A stretch of 64,000 bases of DNA from JANXQE01 sp035294005 (GCA_035294005.1 DATGLT010000406.1:1-64000); one strand, 5' to 3'. Shown: positions 7,434 to 19,532, numbered from the stretch's first letter. The notes: a model not told the origin generated them from the letters alone. Numbers and translations: made by a program.

Positions 7434-8180
7434 TCACTTATCCGGCAATTCAGTGCGCGGTGGCTGCAGGTGTTTGCGGATTTCCAAGCGCACTCCCTCG
7501 ACTGCCGCTTTGCATTTCTGGAGGAGCGGTCCGAACTCGAATTCGAGCTCAGGATGCTGTTGGATTAATTCTTCCAAGTGATTCGCTGAACGCTCGTCGC
7601 TGGCGTTGGCCTGTGTGGCGATCACAAAGCAACGAGCCGCTTCGGCATATTTTCCCTGGCCCTGCAGGGCGAGCCCAAGATTCTTGTGGGCGTTCTGTGG
7701 CTTGGCCGTAATCTCAATGGCGCGTCGACAGTAACGTTCACCTTCTTCAAAACGTCCCAGTTGGTTCAGCGAGTATCCGAGATTGTTGTGGAGATAGTAC
7801 CACGTGAACTGGGCACAGGGTTCCATGCTGACGCCTTGCAAATAAAAACGCACCGCCAGATCAAAATCCTTGCTCATCTCGGCTAGTTGGCCCAGGGACA
7901 GGATGAGGTATGCTTTGTTTTCGATGTCCGGGACTCTGGCAAGCAGGTCCCGGACAGCTTTCTCGGCCTTCTCCACTTGATAGGTGGCCTTGTAGAAATT
8001 GGCCAGGTCCCACATTGCCTTAATGGGGTTGCCTGCTTCGGCCCCTTTTTTGACCTCGGCCAGCAGGCGTTCTTCGGCTTGTCCCGCGGTCAAAGGGACT
8101 GCTCCAGGCGGCGGAGGGGTAGGCAACCGGTAGGATACTTCGAATCGTTCTTCTGAATTTTTGTGTTCTTCCGTACTCAT
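7434..8180 (-). CDS. TPR-repeat protein
   Basis: 248 residues. After a Pro-rich lead (PTPPPPGAVP near 20-29), about four tetratricopeptide repeats span 55-205, for example NLGYSLNQLGRFEEGERYCR and NLGLALQGQGKYAEAARCF. No signal peptide or membrane segment is seen, so it should be cytoplasmic. It is the first gene of a pair with the tandem receiver gene and probably serves as its protein-interaction partner. No specific function is assigned. Confidence 0.8.
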   Translation of the reverse strand: MSTEEHKNSEERFEVSYRLPTPPPPGAVPLTAGQAEERLLAEVKKGAEAGNPIKAMWDLANFYKATYQVEKAEKAVRDLLARVPDIENKAYLILSLGQLAEMSKDFDLAVRFYLQGVSMEPCAQFTWYYLHNNLGYSLNQLGRFEEGERYCRRAIEITAKPQNAHKNLGLALQGQGKYAEAARCFVIATQANASDERSANHLEELIQQHPELEFEFGPLLQKCKAAVEGVRLEIRKHLQPPRTELPDK

Positions 8181-8263
8181 AAATTTGACTGCTTCTCCGT
8201 TTCTTCGTTCTGACTATGGATCATGTCTTCGCCTGCTTGGCGTACGCATATTCTCAATTTGCA

Positions 8264-8770
8264 TCAGGATAGCTTTTGGACTTCGAGGCATTTCATCAAC
8301 TCATGCACAGCGAAAGGCTTCCAAAGGAAGCTGCAGCCGGAAAACCGGGCGGCTCTTTGGCGATACTCCTCTGACCGGCTGCCAGTGCAGAACACGATGT
8401 GGGTCTTTCCCAGCCACCCTGACGCGTTGGCGGCTTCTACCAGCTCAAAACCGGTTGTGTCCGTCAGCTCGATGTCGACCAGAGCGGCATCAAAAGAGCC
8501 GCTGCGCAGCAGCTGTAGCGCCTCCTTTCCAGTAGACGCAACTTGTGCCTCGATTTCCAGCGTCTCCAGGGTATGGACGAGGACATCCGCCAACTCTGCC
8601 ATGTCCTCGACCACCAGTAGCCTCATCTTTTGTCGGCCAACAGTCATGCGAGCGGCGGGATTCTCGTTGTCTGCTTGCACCGGGCCAGGGTCTGTTACTT
8701 TCTGACGCGTTACGCCGCATCCCTTCACCGACGCCTCCGAATCCGTCATTAGGTCTGAACATCTATTCAT
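8264..8770 (-). CDS. Single-domain response regulator receiver
   Basis: 168 residues from ATG 8770, which has GGAAC seven bases upstream; Met at 8749 and 8647 are alternatives. The receiver domain (48-168) begins MRLLVVEDM. Asp99 in ALVDIELTD is the phosphoacceptor, Glu55/Asp56 form the acidic pair, and WKPF supplies the conserved Lys. No output domain is attached. It lies upstream of, and in the same orientation as, the TPR and tandem-receiver genes. No histidine kinase is encoded nearby, so it is an orphan. Confidence 0.8.
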   Translation of the reverse strand: MNRCSDLMTDSEASVKGCGVTRQKVTDPGPVQADNENPAARMTVGRQKMRLLVVEDMAELADVLVHTLETLEIEAQVASTGKEALQLLRSGSFDAALVDIELTDTTGFELVEAANASGWLGKTHIVFCTGSRSEEYRQRAARFSGCSFLWKPFAVHELMKCLEVQKLS

Positions 8771-9338
8771 ATTTGAGTTCCATGTTTTCCATCCGAGGAT
8801 CCCAATGCTTGTCGCAACAGGTATTGGGGACAAAAGCTGGACAAACCACCGCTTCCCGAGCGGGTTCCGCTCCGTGGGTACGTCATCCTGGACTGCGCCT
8901 TTCCTTTGCTTGGATGTTCGGGCCAGAGAATGCGCTGAGTTTGACGAGTTCCGACCTCCCGGGGATTGTTCATGTCTGATTGGGTTCCTGTTTGACTGCC
9001 AATCCCGAAATAGCAGATTCGGGACCACGGACGGATTCAGGCCGATTCCACAATTCCGGCGGTGCAGTGATGATCGCTCCGCGGGCGCCGCAACTTTGTC
9101 GAGGAGTGGTCTTTAACTGAACCAAATCAGGCGCTTTTGAACCGGCCGCGCTCATGCCTTGGATCTTGTCGAAAAAGATGACGACCTCCTCGGGTTGTGT
9201 CCATTTTTGACACGGGGTTTGGACACGTTATGTCCTAATTTCCCACAGCAGCACTCATGCACTGGCCAAATCCTCGCCGCACCGGGCCTGAATTGTCGAC
9301 GGCATCGTCGTCGGCACGCCCCATGCGGAAAGGCTCGC
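8771..9338. other. Divergent intergenic region without a supported gene
   Basis: 568 bp between two divergent response-regulator genes. Frames continue upstream of both starts but encode low-complexity, Ser- and Arg-rich or Cys-rich sequence with no known domain, so I treat it as the shared promoter region. Confidence 0.5.
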
Positions 9339-9944
9339 ATGAACAACGTGATGCCACATGAAGAATTCCGGGTAAACGGTGACGCCCTGGAACTAAAGCC
9401 GCTCGTGCTGGTAGTCGATGACGATGCGGATATGCAGGCTCTGATCATTGGGGCATTGAGACGCGCCGGGATGGCATGTGTCGGCGCCAGCTCGGTGGAG
9501 GAAGCTCTTACTGCAATGCAGACGCAAAAGATCAGTCTGACTGTGTTGGACTGGGGGCTGGACAGGAGCGGAGTTGAAGTCCTCACGGTAGCCAGAGAGC
9601 TTTACCCCTCGATGCCGGTCGTCGTAATCAGCGGAATGCCTTTGGAGGTTCGGACAGATGCGGTCGTGAACAAGGCCGACGCGTTCCTGAGCAAACCTTT
9701 CAGTGCGACTGTTTTAGCGGGCCAGGTGATGCAGTTGATCGAGAGAACCCGTCAGGCGCCCGCCATCTTCTTGCCGCAGAGGCCCGAGGACGTCCTCTCT
9801 TTGCAAGAGGTTCAATCGATTTACATTCGCCACGTCGTTCAGCTGCTTGGAGGCAATAAATCCAGGGCGGCAGAAGTTCTTGGAATCCACCGTCACACCG
9901 TTTCGACTGCGTACACGGCAACCTCCGAAACACAAAAGTCATGA
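9339..9944 (+). CDS. Response regulator with Fis-type HTH (RegA/ActR-like)
   Basis: 201 residues from ATG 9339, preceded by GGAAAGG. The receiver (22-135) has LVVDDDAD, Asp71 in TVLDWGLD, Ser98 in VISGMP and Lys119 in LSKPF. A short linker leads to a Fis-like helix-turn-helix at about 160-190 (GGNKSRAAEVLGIHRHTV), with no AAA+ domain between them. This is the RegA/PrrA/ActR layout, a DNA-binding regulator that does not need sigma-54. The last residues after RHTV are unlike the expected RxL helix end, while the neighbouring frame reads RLRTRQPPK, so a late frameshift is possible. Confidence 0.8.
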   Translation: MNNVMPHEEFRVNGDALELKPLVLVVDDDADMQALIIGALRRAGMACVGASSVEEALTAMQTQKISLTVLDWGLDRSGVEVLTVARELYPSMPVVVISGMPLEVRTDAVVNKADAFLSKPFSATVLAGQVMQLIERTRQAPAIFLPQRPEDVLSLQEVQSIYIRHVVQLLGGNKSRAAEVLGIHRHTVSTAYTATSETQKS

Positions 9945-10433
9945 CCCTTTAGTTGGACTCCAAGATATGAAGCGTTCAAGGCGCGGGTGGGGTCGCAGCT
10001 GATTGACGGCCAGCAATCCGGGATTTGCAGAGAAAATGAAGGTTGCTGAAAAGCTCAGCCGAAGGTATCGGCACACCCTCAAAGAATTAGCTGATTATCC
10101 GCTCGCTAAGCGGGCCTGCAGTTAGGTCTCACGCGCGGTTCACTCTTCTTCGCTTTTCCCGCCAAACACTCCTCCGAGTGGGGAGCGTTCAGGGATAAAC
10201 GACTGGCGTCAAAGTCGACCCTGTCATCCAGCGCCAGAGTAAGCGACTGAATCAGAACCAGTTGGGCCTGCATCCGACCCCGTTCCCTGCGGTTATGGGT
10301 GACCGGGCACACTGCTGGCTTCTCTTGCTGTTGGAAGATCATCCTGACGAAAGGATAGCGATCCCAGCCAGGAGCGCCAGCTATTTAAGGATCGATCTGT
10401 TTGGCGGTTTCAGTCCGCGTCTAGACGGAAGTA

Positions 10434-10461
10434 TTTCACGCAAAGCCGCGAAGACGCAAAG
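10434..10461. repeat. Copy of the dispersed CACGCAAAGxCGC repeat
   Basis: The segment reads TTTCACGCAAAGCCGCG followed by AAGACGCAAAG: three GCAAAG/GCGAAG-like units at roughly 9-base spacing. Near-identical tracts are scattered through many environmental bacterial genomes, often upstream of small GxxExxY-type genes. Only one copy is seen here and no such gene is adjacent. Confidence 0.6.
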
Positions 10462-10746
10462 AGGTCGGAGTTATTGGGCGGGGGCGTTGGTGAGGAGCTC
10501 GGGGGCGATACATCAAACTGTGTTGGAGGCTTGGAGTGGTATTCCTCGTTGTGCAAGGCGTTCAGGGCAAGCAGCAGTTGGTCCCTGCGTTTTCCCAGTT
10601 GGAAGGATGTGATCAGTAGTGAGGTAATCAAAACAACAGCTCTGGTTTGGCGGACTGTTCGACGTCTCGGTTGTTGTAAAAGGCAAGGCTCCGGGACCCA
10701 GGTGGTTGAGGTTCACAGCCGAACCCGCAGGGTTCGCAGCGAGTAG

Positions 10747-10781
10747 CCGTGGGTCAGGCGACTTGGTCGCTTGACCCACGG
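10747..10781. other. Long hairpin with a 3-base loop
   Basis: CCGTGGGTCA pairs with TGACCCACGG. Inside, a G/T position allows a G-U wobble, and GCGAC pairs with GTCGC around a TTG loop, giving a 16-pair stem over 35 bases. It lies just past the terminator of the minus-strand efflux operon and has no flanking T tract. Confidence 0.6.
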
Positions 10782-10790
10782 AATCGCGCC

Positions 10791-10820
10791 GAAAAAATCA
10801 TTGCATCCCGCCAGGGATGC
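10791..10820 (-). terminator. Rho-independent terminator of the lipoprotein/efflux block
   Basis: Read on the minus strand, GCATCCC, a TGGC loop and GGGATGC form a perfect 7-bp stem followed by AATGATTTTTT. It starts 35 bp after the stop of the small lipoprotein gene. Confidence 0.75.
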
Positions 10821-10854
10821 CAGCAGAAAAATCCCCGCCGCGGCCAAACTCGTC

Positions 10855-11076
10855 CTAGGGACACCCTCCTCCCGCAAAGAATTCGGTGACGTAGTACGCG
10901 CAGGTGCCGAAAAACCCGAGGGCGTCACGTGACTCGTCGGAAATTGCCAAGCCGCCTTCGTGTTCGGGCGGGGAACTGGCAGCGCTGGGCTTGAGGGAGG
11001 CGCACCCTCCGCAAAGAAGCAACCAGGCCAGTAACCAGGAGAATAGACCAAAATGGCAACGCTTTGTCGCAAACAT
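10855..11076 (-). CDS. Small putative lipoprotein
   Basis: 73 residues: a basic start, a hydrophobic core (11-22) and LLLCGGC with Cys25 as the likely lipidation site. A polar tail follows, with SDESRDALGFFGTCAYYVTEFF and a Gly-Gly-Gly-Cys-Pro end. The lipobox is a little irregular (Cys and Gly before the acceptor Cys). It lies 128 bp downstream of the RND gene on the same strand and just before a terminator, so it may be the last gene of the efflux transcript. I do not recognise a family. Confidence 0.6.
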   Translation of the reverse strand: MFATKRCHFGLFSWLLAWLLLCGGCASLKPSAASSPPEHEGGLAISDESRDALGFFGTCAYYVTEFFAGGGCP

Positions 11077-11204
11077 AACGGCCCGCTATTTCCCGATCCT
11101 CGACCCGAGCACCGGAATAGTCAACCGATTTGAACGGACCCCGATTTGAATGAACCCGAAGATTTGAGCTGTGGTTGTTATGAACACTATCCGTGACCTG
11201 ATTG

Positions 11205-14509
<3,305 letters not shown>

Positions 14510-14513
<4 letters not shown>

Positions 14514-15529
14514 CTGGCCTCCACGGGTTGCCCATCGGCCAGCAGGGCGGCTCCCCGGACCACGACGGGCTCACCGGCATTAACTCCGGCGAGAATCTCA
14601 ACCTCGTCGCCAATCGTTCTGCCAGTTTTTACCAAGTGCAGTTGCGCTCGCTGGTTGGTGACCACAAACAGGATTTCCAGTTGTCCTCTCACGACTACTG
14701 CGGAGGCGGGCACTCGCACCGAATTGCTGTCTCCAACCGACACAATCAGTCGGGCAAACTGGCCGGACCTCAGGCCTGCGGCTTGGGGTAAGTCGAGTTT
14801 GACTCGAAACGTGCGGCTGGTCGGGTCGGCAGTTGGCGCTATCTCCATTACAGTGCCGGCCAACTCACCCTTTACGGAATCAACTTGAACGGGTAGGCGG
14901 GCACTCGGTTGAATCCGCGAGGCGATGGACTCAGGCACATCGGCCTCCAACTGAAGCATTGATGGGTCTTCGATGCCGATTAACGGTTTTCCAGGAACGG
15001 CGAGGTCGCCCACATCAGCCCATTTCTTTGTCACCATGCCATCAAAGGGAGCCCGGATTTCAACATAGCCCATCATCGCCTGAGCTTCGGCCATCGCTGC
15101 TTTGGCCCCGCGGTAACGTGCGTCGGCGGCGTCGTAATCCGATCTCGTGGCGGCCTGTTGGTCAAAGAGCGCAGCGGTGCGTTTCCAGTCGCGCTCGGCT
15201 TGTTGCAGGCCCGCTTCAGCCTGTTCCATGCGCGCTTTAATTTCTGCCGCGTCCAGGCGGGCAACCAACTGTCCGGCCTTGACGGGCTGGCCGAGCAGGA
15301 CCGGCATTTTGTCGATCCTCCCGCTCAGCTTGGCTTCCAGCGTCGCACGCAGCTTTGCCTGCACGGTGCCGGGTACCTCCTCGGTTGTGGGTCGCTGCTT
15401 GTTTTCAGCGGTTTGAACCTGAACCTGCGCTTTTGCCAGGTCGGGCTGTGAGGCGGGATGTGGGTCGGGGGTGCGGCTGCATCCGGGTAAGAGAAGCGTC
15501 GCTAAAGCCAGTGCAAAGGGTGCTTTCAT
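14510..15529 (-). CDS. RND periplasmic adapter (membrane fusion protein), lipoprotein
   Basis: 339 residues with a lipoprotein signal (LALATLLLPGC, Cys17). The domain order is that of HlyD/AcrA-type adapters: a barrel-sandwich half (LSGRIDKMPVLLGQPVKAGQ), an alpha-helical hairpin (about 105-170), a second lipoyl half (GYVEIRAPFDGMV) and a beta-barrel with a C-terminal region (VRVPASAVVVRGQ). It links the RND permease to the outer-membrane channel encoded just upstream. The TolC-like gene ends 12 bp before its start. Confidence 0.92.
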
Positions 15530-15541
15530 TTTGTTTCAGAG

Positions 15542-16858
15542 TTAGCCTTTGGAGTCCAATTGGGGCAAAGCGAGCGCCTTGCGCAGTGCCGCGACAGCGA
15601 TTTGCTGGTCAGCTTCGGCCTGGGCACGGCGCACCCGCGCCGCAACTACCGCCGTCTCCGAATCGATTAGCTGCGTGGACAGGGCCGCCCCCTGCTCGAA
15701 ACGGGCGCGGGTCAAACCGGCGCTTTCGGACGCTTGCGCCACCGCCTGTTCCGTCACGCTGAGCCGCTCGTTGGCCGCCTTCAAATCCAGCCGCGCCTGC
15801 TCAACCTCCAGGTCGAGAGCGAGTCGAACTTTGCGTTGTTCTTCGCGGGCAACTTCCAGGTTGGCGTTGGCCTCGTGAACCTTGGCCCGGGTCAGCCGGC
15901 CATCCCACAGATCCCATTGCAGGAGCGCGCCGGCGGTATAGCTGCGCCCCCCGTTCTCATACTTCCAGCCGTAGCTGTAATCGAAGCTGCCGAAGGCATC
16001 CACTCGCGGCAAGTAACCGCCCTTAGCGACGCGCACTTGCTGTTGTGCCGCGCGTTCTCGTTGCCCGGCCGCGGCCAGTTCGGCACGCCGGGAAAAGTCG
16101 CCCGAATCCGGAGCCGTCACTTTGGGCGCGCTATCAGCGACCGCGAAATCGCCGCCCTCGATGCCCAGCAGGTTGCGCAGCGCGCGCTCCGCCAGGGTGT
16201 TTGCGTTACGGGCCCGGATGAGGTCCTCGCGGGATTGAGCAAACCGAACCTCGATGTCAAGCAGGTCGCTTTTAAGCAGGGCGCCTCCATCGAACCGGTG
16301 CTGAGCGACTTTGAGGTTGCCTTCGAAGGAGCTGACCGCCGCTTCGGTTGCCCGGATGAATTGGCGCGTTTTGAGCACGGTGTAAAACGCACGCGAAACC
16401 TCAAACCCGAGGGCGTTCCGGATTGCTTCAGCTTCCTGGCGGGAAGCTTCCTTGTTGGCTTTCGCGGCTTCGTGTCCGGCTTTGCTCTTTCCGCCCGCGT
16501 AAAGTGGAACCGTGACCAGGCCCCTGGCGTTGAGGTTATCCACAGAAGGGAGGTCATTGAAATTGGGAGGCGAATTGTAGTTGTATGCCCGTTCGTTCAG
16601 GATGCTCCCAAAGGCCAGCATTGGGTTGTCGGTGCCAGTATAGCTGGACTGGAACTGCAGGCGGGGCCAGAACGCCGCATTGGCCTGCTCTAATACGCCC
16701 TGGGCCGCAGCGATGCGCAGTCGGGCCGACTGCGCATCCGGGTTGTGGGCCAAGGCATACTCGAGGCTACGTTCCAAGGTCCACGGCTCGGCGCCTCGCA
16801 CAGTGCTGTCAACCAGCATGGCTCCAATAAGAGCGACAATCCACGTGTGGTATCTCAT
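15542..16858 (-). CDS. TolC-family outer-membrane efflux protein
   Basis: 438 residues from ATG 16858. Longer in-frame versions run across the DUF2892 gene and are not credible. A signal peptide (1-22) is followed by LERSLEYALAHNPDAQSARL and the internal duplication of long coiled-coil helices typical of OEP/TolC proteins. NVRGLVTVPLYAGGKSKA-like and AGALLQWDLWDG segments mark the two beta parts. It is the outer-membrane exit duct of the pump encoded downstream. Confidence 0.9.
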   Translation of the reverse strand: MRYHTWIVALIGAMLVDSTVRGAEPWTLERSLEYALAHNPDAQSARLRIAAAQGVLEQANAAFWPRLQFQSSYTGTDNPMLAFGSILNERAYNYNSPPNFNDLPSVDNLNARGLVTVPLYAGGKSKAGHEAAKANKEASRQEAEAIRNALGFEVSRAFYTVLKTRQFIRATEAAVSSFEGNLKVAQHRFDGGALLKSDLLDIEVRFAQSREDLIRARNANTLAERALRNLLGIEGGDFAVADSAPKVTAPDSGDFSRRAELAAAGQRERAAQQQVRVAKGGYLPRVDAFGSFDYSYGWKYENGGRSYTAGALLQWDLWDGRLTRAKVHEANANLEVAREEQRKVRLALDLEVEQARLDLKAANERLSVTEQAVAQASESAGLTRARFEQGAALSTQLIDSETAVVAARVRRAQAEADQQIAVAALRKALALPQLDSKG

Positions 16859-16922
16859 AGGTTCAGATTCTTTGGGCTGGGACTGGGCCTGGCTGCCCAG
16901 CCCTGTTTTGCCGTCCCCGGGT

Positions 16923-17150
16923 CTATTTTGCGCAGCAGGACTTGGCAGCCTTCTCTGCTGCACAACAAGATCCGCCCACTCCCAGTTTGCGCAGGATGAT
17001 TTCCAAGGGGCAGAAGTTGGTGAAGGAGGACTGCAGCAGATTAAATCCGACGAAAGCCGTGAACCAAAGCCAATTGGGACTGTGATAACGCGCCAGCGCC
17101 AGGCTGAGGAGGATAAAAGTGCCGGCAAATCTACGAATGATCATTTCCAT
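16923..17150 (-). CDS. DUF2892 (YgaP-like) membrane protein with Cys-rich tail
   Basis: 75 residues. Two short hydrophobic segments (about 9-20 and 28-42), with FVGFNLLQSSFTNFCPLEIILRKLG, match the DUF2892 family, best known as the membrane part of YgaP-type rhodaneses. The tail SCCAAEKAAKSCCAK carries two Cys-Cys pairs that could bind a metal or persulfide. It lies 64 bp upstream of the TolC-like gene and 18 bp downstream of the DUF6132 gene, so it is probably in the same transcript. Confidence 0.85.
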   Translation of the reverse strand: MEMIIRRFAGTFILLSLALARYHSPNWLWFTAFVGFNLLQSSFTNFCPLEIILRKLGVGGSCCAAEKAAKSCCAK

Positions 17151-17168
17151 AAGCGTATCCTTCTGAGT

Positions 17169-17330
17169 TCAATGAAAACTGCCCGCCAAAAGCGCCCCCA
17201 CCACCATTCCATAGAGGCTGCTGACAATCGGATTGCTCGTTAACGGGCAAGTGCCAGTCGAACAGCCCCAAAACTTGTAACAGGCAAAGCCAAGGGTTCC
17301 GCCAGCAAGAGCTCCGGAAACGATGCGCAC
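17169..17330 (-). CDS. Small DUF6132-type membrane protein
   Basis: 53 residues from GTG 17330. Glycine-rich hydrophobic segments flank FACYKFWGCSTGTCPLTSNP and then SSLYGMVVGALLAG. This matches the small two-helix proteins with a GCxxGxCPxTSNP loop, often found beside DUF2892 and rhodanese genes. The two loop cysteines could take part in sulfur or metal handling. No clear ATG exists in this frame; CTG 17336 is another possible start. It is the likely first gene of the efflux block. Confidence 0.75.
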   Translation of the reverse strand: MRIVSGALAGGTLGFACYKFWGCSTGTCPLTSNPIVSSLYGMVVGALLAGSFH

Positions 17331-17653
17331 AATCAGGGTTTTGGGTCTCTCACATGTTCGATTTGTCTGTCACTGCTAGAACCGAGCCACGAACGGGCAA
17401 AAGGTTACACGGACCCCGAGGCTGGATCTGCGGCACCTTGCTTTGGTGTGACGGTCGGATCGGACGGCTCTTGAAGGCGCGCAGGGTAAACCTCATCCGG
17501 CGTAAGAGATGAACTTCCCCTTTCGACAGCGGTTACTTCCTTGCGGGTTCGGCTGCATCATCGAGACACCGGTGGGGGACCGGCCGTTACTCCTCTGATG
17601 ACAATATGTTTTGGCTGCCTGGACCTTTCAGGGCTTTGTTTGCGCGCTGGCAG
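17331..17653. other. Promoter-bearing gap between anti-sigma and efflux genes
   Basis: 323 bp with no supported gene. It should hold the promoter of the DUF6132-DUF2892-efflux block, possibly read by the ECF sigma factor encoded upstream. I could not identify a convincing -35/-10 pair by eye. Confidence 0.4.
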
Positions 17654-17902
17654 TCACCGATCTCCGGTGTGCGTTTCTTTCCATCGCTGCCGCAGTGCCG
17701 TGTGCAGCCGCTGGCGGAATTCGCCGGGTAATTTGTAGGGTTGCCCCTCTTTGTAGAGCGTGATCGTCTTTCGGATGTTGTCGACGACGATTTGGCATGG
17801 ATTACAGCCGGCCATATGTTTCTCGAACTCCTCGCACACGGCCGGGTCAACCGTGCCATCCACGTATTCGTTTAAATACTTTAGCAGTTCTTCGCACTTC
17901 AT
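17654..17902 (-). CDS. Zinc-finger anti-sigma factor (zf-HC2)
   Basis: 82 residues without a membrane segment. CEELLKYLNEYVDGTVD and then His29-x3-Cys33-x2-Cys36 (EKHMAGCNPC) form the ZAS zinc motif of anti-sigma factors. The remainder is helical and basic (REQRLHTALRQRW-like). It follows the ECF sigma gene by 84 bp in the same orientation, the usual arrangement for a cognate pair. A soluble ZAS protein suggests response to cytoplasmic redox or metal changes rather than an envelope signal. Confidence 0.85.
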   Translation of the reverse strand: MKCEELLKYLNEYVDGTVDPAVCEEFEKHMAGCNPCQIVVDNIRKTITLYKEGQPYKLPGEFRQRLHTALRQRWKETHTGDR

Positions 17903-17986
17903 GGCTTTTGAATCCTCTAAAACTGAGCCCTGTCTGATGCAAAAGTTACAGGGATGAATTCTCGACCGCCTTTGGCTTGGAACAAC

Positions 17987-18634
17987 TCAGTGCCCATGGT
18001 CGTGTGCCGGTGTTACGCGCCGAGCAGGGTCGCCCAGCGTGCGGGTCAGCAGTTCCCGAAGTTGTAGACGGGCGCGCAGCAGCCGCACCTTCGTATTGGC
18101 CTCGCTTAAACCCAAGGCCTCCGCAGTTTCTTTGACTGAAAGTCCCTCGACGTCACGCAGTAGAAAAACCAATCGGTGCTTCTCATCCAACTGGATCAGT
18201 GCTTCATCGAGCAATTGCTTGATCTCGTGCTGATGCACCAATTCCTCGGGAGATTGCCGCCAATCGGCAATGTATTCCGGGTGAGGAACCGCATCGGAAT
18301 CGTTTGTCCCTTCGGTCGCTGCATCGAGGGAAATCGTCTCCAGGCCTTTCCGCTTGCGAATAATCTTCAGGGCGGCATGAGCCGCGATGCGTAGCAGCCA
18401 GGTGGAAAAACTAGCCTCGCCCCGGAATCCGTCCAGATTCTCGAGAGCGCTTAGAAAGGTTTGCTGGGTGACATCTTCGGCGTCCTGCTCCTGACGAAGC
18501 ATTCGTAACGCAAGCGAATAGATACGCTGCTCATAACGGTTCGTCAGTGCCTCAAACGCGTCCAAATCGCCCTTTTTGGCCGATTCAACGAGCTCCGCCT
18601 CCGGCATCATAAGAGGTATCGCTTCGTTCGTCAT
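17987..18634 (-). CDS. ECF-type RNA polymerase sigma factor
   Basis: 215 residues from ATG 18634; in-frame starts at 18709 (GTG) and 18703 (ATG) would add up to 25 residues. Region 2 covers ELVESAKKGDLDAFEALTNRYEQRIY, RQEQDAEDVTQQTFLSAL and FRGEASFSTWLLRIAAHAAL. Region 4 covers LDEKHRLVFLLRDVEGLSVKETAEALGLSEANTKVRLLRAR. These are the classic RpoE-like signatures. A His-rich end (PAHDHGH) is unusual and could bind metal. It is paired with the zf-HC2 gene and lies upstream of the efflux block, which it may control. Confidence 0.92.
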   Translation of the reverse strand: MTNEAIPLMMPEAELVESAKKGDLDAFEALTNRYEQRIYSLALRMLRQEQDAEDVTQQTFLSALENLDGFRGEASFSTWLLRIAAHAALKIIRKRKGLETISLDAATEGTNDSDAVPHPEYIADWRQSPEELVHQHEIKQLLDEALIQLDEKHRLVFLLRDVEGLSVKETAEALGLSEANTKVRLLRARLQLRELLTRTLGDPARRVTPAHDHGH

Positions 18635-18882
18635 TTGCCTGAAAACACTGGCTTCAGCGGGCCCGCAATTGGGAACCTCTCGGCTCCTAACTCGGATCGA
18701 CATGGTCACTGGCGGGACTCAGCAGTGCGTCTGGTCCGCCTCGTCGGAATATTCGGAATCGCCGGCCCTGCCTGACGCAGTCTAACAGAGCGCCCGTTTG
18801 CTCGTGTAGGTTTTTACGCATGGCGGACGCTATGGTCAAAACAGACACCAAAATAGTGTCGCCGTCAATCTCGTTGGAGCCT

Positions 18883-19266
18883 TTATCGGCAAAAGACAAT
18901 GTTAGCGACTCGCCATCCTTCCGGCGTCCGCTCCAAGAGCACGTGAAAGTGACATTGGCGGTGATCGTCATGGTAGTTCAAGCGCGCACTGGCTTTCGAT
19001 CTGGCTTCGATGTGCGCCGAGGAATTTGTCAGCATGTCGCTTTTTAGAATCATACTCATCAGGTTTGTCTCCGAACCCGGCGCTGCGGAGTGGAGAGCGC
19101 TCGTGAACATTTGGCGATCCCCTTGCTGCGCATGATAAAAGATGTTGGTAGAGAGGTCCTCGATTGTTCGGCCTTCAAAGGTTCGTTGCGACTGAGGCCC
19201 CGCGGCAAGCATGAGGCTGGCGCCGGCCAGAGAGGTGCAAATAAACGCATAGGTCAATATTTTCAT
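18883..19266 (-). CDS. Secreted protein of unknown function
   Basis: 127 residues with a signal peptide (MKILTYAFICTSLAGASLML, cleavage near AAG). The mature part has a helical stretch and then YHDDHRQCHFHVLLERTPEGWRVANI, a pattern seen in small NTF2-like or SnoaL-like folds where a final strand reads GWRV. The fold assignment is tentative. It lies 248 bp upstream of the sigma-factor gene in the same orientation. Confidence 0.6.
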   Translation of the reverse strand: MKILTYAFICTSLAGASLMLAAGPQSQRTFEGRTIEDLSTNIFYHAQQGDRQMFTSALHSAAPGSETNLMSMILKSDMLTNSSAHIEARSKASARLNYHDDHRQCHFHVLLERTPEGWRVANIVFCR

Positions 19267-19532
19267 GGAGGGATTAGACGGAATAGCTCCTTAAATGCTC
19301 CCGTGCTTTCCTGAGCCTAGGGCCCTTGAGTGCAGTGCTGAAACATCCCTTTGGACCCGCGTCCGAGTTCAAGTCGTACCCGCTACCTGAAACCGAGCAA
19401 GCTGTCTCCGGGGCGCGGACCTGCGGTTGGGTTGATGCGCCGTCAAAATAGACACCCAGACTCTCCGACAACGCAACTGTCCCCTGACGGTGCGGACGGC
19501 ATTGACCCTGAGGTTACGTTAGCTACATCAGA

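Larger units (their letters stand above)
9945..10854. other. Long non-coding stretch with a dispersed repeat and hairpins
   Basis: 910 bp. Short frames exist (for example 10106-10342 and 10410-10631, both minus) but encode Pro-, Ser- or Arg-rich sequence with no family resemblance. It holds the GCAAAG repeat at 10434, the hairpin at 10747 and the terminator at 10791, each listed separately. Confidence 0.6.

Noticed and set aside
15734..16693. 319-codon plus-strand frame
   Set aside because: It is antisense to the TolC-family gene; no signal or domain supports it.
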